A stretch of 64,000 nucleotides of DNA from Bog-756 sp963756515 (GTDB lineage: Bacteria > Actinomycetota > Acidimicrobiia > Acidimicrobiales > RAAP-2). The position numbers were made by a program, and so were the translations under genes. The DNA is taken from assembly GCA_963756515.1 (NCBI GenBank), contig CAVWNV010000002.1, positions 434,001 through 498,000 on the forward strand, in the 5' to 3' direction. Positions 60,187-64,000 of this stretch are shown here, piece after piece; the stretch's first letter is position 1; each line of letters opens with the position of its first letter. A model generated the notes under the pieces. That model was not told the origin of the DNA. It made no database searches and saw nothing but the letters and a program-made list of their open reading frames with translations.

Positions 60187-61173
60187 ATGGATTCCATCCT
60201 GACGGAGCTGCCGTCCGTCGCCCCGGAGCGTGTAGCCGCAGTGCCCCCGACGCGTACGGACGCGGTCGGGCCGGTCGACGTCCCCGAAGTGCCGGCGGAG
60301 GAGCTCGTCGATCTTCACGACCCGGACCTCGTCCTCTCGACCGGCTACATCGGCACCGACCGCCGGGCCGGCTCCCGTCTGGCCCGTCTGCGCCGGCTCA
60401 CGTTCTCGCAGCGGAAGTCGTTGCTGCGGGTCGAAGGGGTGATCGCCGTGGCCGTCGTCCTGGTGGTGGCCTCGGTGCTGATACTCGACAGCCAGACCCA
60501 CGAGGAGCCGAAGGCGGCCGCCTCGACCAGCTCTGGCCCGGCCGCAGCCGTTACCCGCACCCCCTCCACGTCGGTGCCGGCCGCGGCCACGACTCCACCG
60601 ACCACGTCACCCGCCCCGACCACCACGGTGGCTCCTACCACCGTGGTCCCGGCCGCCGCCGCCCCCGCCGCCGTGCCGGCAACCGGCGCCGCCCTCACCC
60701 CGGACCAGCTCGGGGCCCAGGCCCTCACGCTGGTCCGCTACCCCTGGCAGAGCCTCCCCGGGTACTCGATCCAGTTCCTGCCCATCAGTGACGCTCCCTC
60801 ACCCGGCTTCTACGGCAACACCACCTTCACCTGGGGACAGACGGGTGGCCACTCGGTGCTGTACGTCTACCCGGGCGAGACCGTGGATCGCCTGGCGGCC
60901 ATCACGGCGTTCGAGATCGCCCACGAGGTCGATGCATCGGCCGTCGAACCCCAGGGCGGCGAGGCTCAGATCGAGAACATCCTGGGCATCCACCCGTCCA
61001 GCTGGGCGCCCGATTGCGACTGCGCCGAGCAGGGTTTCCTGTCCGGTTGGTACGCGGCCGCCTTCTCCAACTACTGGTCACCCGGAGTGGGCGACTGGAG
61101 TTCCGTCGCCCCCGAGCCGACCGGGGCAACCCTGACCGCCGTCGAGCCCTGGCTGAATCCGACCGTCCCGTGA
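60187..61173 (+). CDS. membrane-anchored protein with YIGxDRR motif and extracellular domain
   Basis: The 328-residue protein has a cytoplasmic N-terminus containing HDPDLVLSTGYIGTDRRAGS (about 44-63), one membrane span (IAVAVVLVVASVLIL near residues 84-98), a long Thr/Pro/Ala-rich stalk and an extracellular domain of about 160 residues. That domain has VRYPWQSLPGYSIQFLPI and AAITAFEIAHEVDASAVEP, with a HE-V-D arrangement that could be a metal site but is not a proven protease motif. ILGIHPSSWAPDCDCAEQGF has two nearby cysteines. It lies between two GT4 genes on the same strand. I do not recognise the family. Confidence 0.7.
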   Translation: MDSILTELPSVAPERVAAVPPTRTDAVGPVDVPEVPAEELVDLHDPDLVLSTGYIGTDRRAGSRLARLRRLTFSQRKSLLRVEGVIAVAVVLVVASVLILDSQTHEEPKAAASTSSGPAAAVTRTPSTSVPAAATTPPTTSPAPTTTVAPTTVVPAAAAPAAVPATGAALTPDQLGAQALTLVRYPWQSLPGYSIQFLPISDAPSPGFYGNTTFTWGQTGGHSVLYVYPGETVDRLAAITAFEIAHEVDASAVEPQGGEAQIENILGIHPSSWAPDCDCAEQGFLSGWYAAAFSNYWSPGVGDWSSVAPEPTGATLTAVEPWLNPTVP

Positions 61174-61180
61174 GCTACCG

Positions 61181-62404
61181 ATGACCCGTATCGCCCTCCT
61201 TCCCAGCGCCTATCCGCCCGCACTCGGCGGGGTCGAGGAGCTGACGCGCCATCTGGCCCTGGCCCTCGTCGACGCCGGGGACCAGGTCGAGGTGTGGACG
61301 TTGCACGGTGACGACGCCCGACCGGAGTCGGTCGAGCTCCGCGACCAGCTGGTCGTCCGGCGCTTCCCCATGCCGTTGCCGGGTCGGAAATGGTCGTCGC
61401 TCCGGCGGTCGGTCACCATCGGACCGCGGAGCATCTCCGCCCTGCGCCATGCGGTGGCGGCGTTCCGTCCCGACATTCTGCATGTCCAGTGCTTCGGTCC
61501 CAACGGCGCCTACGCCACGGTGCTGGCCCGGCTCACCGGGCTGCCCCTCGTCGTCACCCTGCAGGGGGAGACGATGATGGACGACTCCGACATCTTCGAG
61601 AGCTCGCGGGTCCTGCGGGCATCGCTCCGCTCGGGCCTCCGCCGGGCCGCCGCAGTCACCGGATGCTCGGCCTTCACACTCGACGACGCCGAACGCCGGT
61701 TCGGACTGGCCCGAGGTCGCGGACAGGTCATTCCCAACGGTGTCGACCTGCAGGAGACGGCCTCGGTCGGTACCGGGCCCGACGACGGTCCGGTTCCTCC
61801 CGACCGGCCCTACGTCTTCGCCGTGGGGAGGATGGTGGAGAAGAAGGGCTTCGACCTCCTGCTCGCCGCTTACGCCGGCATGGACGGGTCACTGCGCTCT
61901 GCCGATCTGGTGATCGGGGGGGCGGGGCCGGCCCTCGATGACCTGAAGGCGTTGGCCGACACCCTCGGGGTGGCCGACCGGGTCCACTTCGTCGGGCGAC
62001 TGAGCCGCCAGCAGGTGGCCCGTTTCACCGCCCGGGCCACAGTGTTCGTCGTGCCCAGTCGGCTCGAGCCCTTCGGGATCGTCATCCTCGAGGGGTGGAG
62101 GGCCGGTGTAGCGGTGGTGGCCACCTCACGGGGTGGGCCTCCGGAATTCGTCCGCGACGGCCGAGACGGCGTGCTGGTGGACCCATTCGACACCAGCGCA
62201 CTGGCGTCTACCCTCGAGGGACTGCTTTCCGACGAGGATCGGCGTGACGCCATCGCCGCCGCCGGCCGGGCCCGCGTCGGGTCCTTCGCGTGGCCGGTGA
62301 TCGCCGGTCGCTACCGGGAACTGTACGACTCCGTGGTGGAATCTGGTTCCCGACCGCTCTCCGCACCTGACCGAGCCGACCAGCACGGGCAGACGGTCGG
62401 ATGA
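61181..62404 (+). CDS. GT4 glycosyltransferase
   Basis: A 407-residue GT-B enzyme. MTRIALLPSAYPPALGGVEE (acceptor loop GGVEE), VIPNGVDL, VFAVGRMVEKKGFDLLLAAY (about 207-226) and the EX7E region SRLEPFGIVILEGWRAGVAVV are all intact. It starts 7 bases after the preceding gene, and its stop overlaps the phosphopantetheinyl transferase start by ATGA. The coupling to carrier-protein genes is unusual for a polysaccharide transferase. Confidence 0.92.
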   Translation: MTRIALLPSAYPPALGGVEELTRHLALALVDAGDQVEVWTLHGDDARPESVELRDQLVVRRFPMPLPGRKWSSLRRSVTIGPRSISALRHAVAAFRPDILHVQCFGPNGAYATVLARLTGLPLVVTLQGETMMDDSDIFESSRVLRASLRSGLRRAAAVTGCSAFTLDDAERRFGLARGRGQVIPNGVDLQETASVGTGPDDGPVPPDRPYVFAVGRMVEKKGFDLLLAAYAGMDGSLRSADLVIGGAGPALDDLKALADTLGVADRVHFVGRLSRQQVARFTARATVFVVPSRLEPFGIVILEGWRAGVAVVATSRGGPPEFVRDGRDGVLVDPFDTSALASTLEGLLSDEDRRDAIAAAGRARVGSFAWPVIAGRYRELYDSVVESGSRPLSAPDRADQHGQTVG

Positions 62405-62973
62405 GCGCCATCCGCTCGACCGTTCTGGGCCACGCTGGGGTCCCGACCCGACCGCGGTCGGAGTTCGACTCATCGGCCCCGGGCACGGGCGTCATCGATC
62501 TGCAGTGGGCGGGCGAGGGCCCGGTACCTCCGATGCGGGTCGGCATCGACATGGTGTTGGTCGCCGATGTGGCCGACTCGGTGGAGCGCCTGGGCCATCG
62601 ATATCTGCATCGGGTGTTCACACCGCACGAGCGGGCGTGCTGTCGCATGGGCAGGTCAGCTCGGTCCTCGGCCTATTCGATGGAGTCCCTGGCCGCCCGT
62701 TTCGCGGCCAAGGAGGCTGCAGTGAAGGTGCTGCGTCCCATCGGTATCCGACCCGAGTGGCGGAGCATCGAGATCCACCGGGTCGACGGCGGCTGGTGCG
62801 AACTGCGTCTGTCGGGACTGGCCGCCGCACTGGCTGACGACGCCGGCATTCGGCGATTCGCCGTCAGCCTCACCCACGAGTCGTTGATGGCGGCGGCGTG
62901 CGTGGTGGGGATGGGAACAACCGTTGAGCGGACCGCGGTCCGTAGCTCAGCTACCGACCGGAAAGGAGAGTAG
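62401..62973 (+). CDS. AcpS-like 4'-phosphopantetheinyl transferase
   Basis: The 190-residue protein transfers phosphopantetheine from CoA to a carrier protein. The AcpS signature is VGIDMVLVADVADSVERLGH (about 47-66, metal Asp), RYLHRVFTPHERACC, and ESLAARFAAKEAAVKVLRPI (catalytic Glu/Lys), followed by WRSIEIHRVDGG. The N-terminal 44 residues are an extra tail; an internal ATG at 62533 would give the normal AcpS length. Overlap with the GT4 gene supports ATG 62401. Its most likely substrate is the carrier protein 3 bases downstream. Confidence 0.85.
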   Translation: MSAIRSTVLGHAGVPTRPRSEFDSSAPGTGVIDLQWAGEGPVPPMRVGIDMVLVADVADSVERLGHRYLHRVFTPHERACCRMGRSARSSAYSMESLAARFAAKEAAVKVLRPIGIRPEWRSIEIHRVDGGWCELRLSGLAAALADDAGIRRFAVSLTHESLMAAACVVGMGTTVERTAVRSSATDRKGE

Positions 62974-62975
62974 TC

Positions 62976-63224
62976 ATGGATGAGACGATTCGAGAGGTGT
63001 TGACCGAGCACGGCCGGTTGGCCGTGGACGCCGGTGCGATCGACGAGGACGCCGACCTGTTCGCGGCCGGCATGACGTCCCACGCCAGTGTCAACGTGAT
63101 GCTGGCCCTGGAAGATGCGTTCGACATCGAGTTCTCGGAGAAGATGCTCCGAAAGTCCACGTTCGAATCGATCGTCGCCATTCGGACCGGTGTGCTCGAA
63201 ATGCAGGGGGTGACGGCGTCATGA
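62976..63224 (+). CDS. stand-alone acyl/aminoacyl carrier protein
   Basis: The 82-residue protein starts at an ATG preceded by GAAAGGAGAG. The four-helix carrier fold is clear: DETIREVLTEHGRLAVDAGA, DLFAAGMTSHASVNVMLALE (29-48) with Ser35 as the phosphopantetheine site, and FDIEFSEKMLRKSTFESIVA. The usual DSL around the serine is replaced by MTSHAS, a variant I associate with the aminoacyl carrier proteins served by seryl-tRNA-synthetase-like ligases. Its stop overlaps the acyl-CoA dehydrogenase start by ATGA. It is not the housekeeping fatty-acid ACP. Confidence 0.88.
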   Translation: MDETIREVLTEHGRLAVDAGAIDEDADLFAAGMTSHASVNVMLALEDAFDIEFSEKMLRKSTFESIVAIRTGVLEMQGVTAS

Positions 63225-64000
63225 CCAGCGTGACCCAGGACTCCCCGACCGTCTCCGACGCCGGCGACGTGGCCGGAATGATGGCCCGCATCGCCGAGCG
63301 GGTGGCGGCTCCGGCCGCCGACGAGGTGGATCAGCAGGGCCGCTTCCCGGCCGAGACCATCAGTGCCCTGCGCGCCGAAGGTCTGTTGTCAGCCCTGGTT
63401 CCGAGATCGCTGGGCGGGATGGGTGCGTCGTACTCCCAGATCTCCGAGGGCCTGGTGGCGTTGGGCCGCCAATGCGCGTCGAGCGCCATGGTGGTGGCCA
63501 TGCACCACATCCAGGTGGCCTGCCTGGTTCGCCACGGGCGGAACGACCTGCTCCGCAACTACCAGGTGGAGTTGGTGGACCGCCAGTACCTGTTGGCGTC
63601 GGCCACCACCGAGATCGGTACCGGTGGGGACGTCGGGAGCAGCGTGTGCGCGGTCGACGTCGCCGACGGTACGTTCCGTCTCGAGAAGCAGGCACCCGTC
63701 ATCTCCTACGGGCGGTTCGCCGATGGCATCCTGGCCACCGCCCGCCGATCGGCCGACAGCCCGGAGAACGACCAGGTGCTGGCGTTGTGCCGTCCTCCCG
63801 AGCTGGTGCTCGAGCAGGTCGGGGAGTGGAACGCCCTCGGATTCCGGGGTACCTGCAGCCCGGGGTTCGTCCTGCGGGCCAGCGGCGATGCCAGCGCCAT
63901 CCTCGACGATCCCTATGCCGACATCTCCGGTCAGACCATGTTGCCGGTGGCACATCTCCTGTGGAGCTCGCTGTGGCTCGGTATCGCCAACGCCGCCACC
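63221..64000 (+). CDS. acyl-CoA/acyl-ACP dehydrogenase family protein, C-terminus beyond window
   Basis: The frame runs 260 codons to the window edge. It shows the N-terminal helical domain of acyl-CoA dehydrogenases: MARIAERVAAPAADEVDQQG, ISALRAEGLLSALVPRSLGG (about 47-66), then the beta domain with LLASATTEIGTGGDVGSSVC (about 126-145) and EKQAPVISYGRFADGILATA. The FAD domain's C-terminal helices and the catalytic Glu are outside the window. It overlaps the carrier-protein gene by ATGA. It could oxidise a substrate held on that carrier protein. Confidence 0.88.
   Translation, partial: MTSVTQDSPTVSDAGDVAGMMARIAERVAAPAADEVDQQGRFPAETISALRAEGLLSALVPRSLGGMGASYSQISEGLVALGRQCASSAMVVAMHHIQVACLVRHGRNDLLRNYQVELVDRQYLLASATTEIGTGGDVGSSVCAVDVADGTFRLEKQAPVISYGRFADGILATARRSADSPENDQVLALCRPPELVLEQVGEWNALGFRGTCSPGFVLRASGDASAILDDPYADISGQTMLPVAHLLWSSLWLGIANAAT

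Noticed and set aside
1..64000. tRNA, rRNA, insertion sequences or prophage
   Set aside because: No cloverleaf, rRNA segment, transposase, integrase or terminal inverted repeats were recognised by reading. A tRNA search program was not available.

Overview
This window is very GC-rich actinobacterial chromosome. Genes are packed tightly on both strands, start often at GTG or TTG, and commonly overlap by 4 bases (ATGA or GTGA). The mix of a class E sortase, DUF4012, an LLM-family (F420/flavin-type) oxidoreductase, B12-dependent ribonucleotide reductase and a secreted 42-residue beta-propeller repeat protein suggests a soil or freshwater actinobacterium, possibly class Acidimicrobiia. That placement is an inference; no rRNA or marker gene is present to confirm it. 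I saw no tRNA, rRNA, insertion sequence, prophage or CRISPR array.

1-15 kb: mixed genes. There is a VOC protein cut by the window edge, two secreted LppX/LprG-like proteins, a stand-alone cyclic-nucleotide-binding protein, a UGT-type glycosyltransferase and a class III nucleotide cyclase followed by a LOG-like protein. Then come two zinc dehydrogenases, an AEC-like permease, hydrolases, a dihydrodipicolinate-reductase-like enzyme, an overlapping GlxA-type regulator/DJ-1 pair and panD (beta-alanine synthesis).

15-27 kb: after an aquaporin comes a coherent omega-amino-acid/polyamine catabolic block. An Lrp regulator, class III aminotransferase and PuuB-like oxidase form one operon. Divergent from it run an aminobutyraldehyde-type dehydrogenase, an APC amino-acid permease and alanine dehydrogenase, followed a little further on by CoA-acylating malonate/methylmalonate-semialdehyde dehydrogenase.

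27-47 kb: FAD monooxygenase, hydrolases, acyl-CoA ligase, 2-hydroxyacid dehydrogenase, the beta-propeller protein, QueG, a PimB-like glycosyltransferase, an AlaC-like aminotransferase, a TetR regulator, acetoacetate decarboxylase-like protein, PlsC, an ACT protein and glycerol kinase. Divergent from glycerol kinase is nrdJ, with a readable promoter and two candidate NrdR boxes.

47-64 kb: a cell-surface/exopolysaccharide locus. It holds a sortase with an LPFTG substrate, DUF4012, five GT4 and one GT2 glycosyltransferases, a Wzz plus tyrosine-kinase gene that is out of frame in two places, a Wzy-like polymerase, two proteins sharing a YIGxDRR motif, and at the window edge a phosphopantetheinyl transferase, carrier protein and acyl-CoA dehydrogenase. 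The last three suggest that an acyl or aminoacyl group is made on a carrier protein alongside the polysaccharide. This end of the window, with the broken Wzz/kinase gene and the carrier-protein module, is the least ordinary part.
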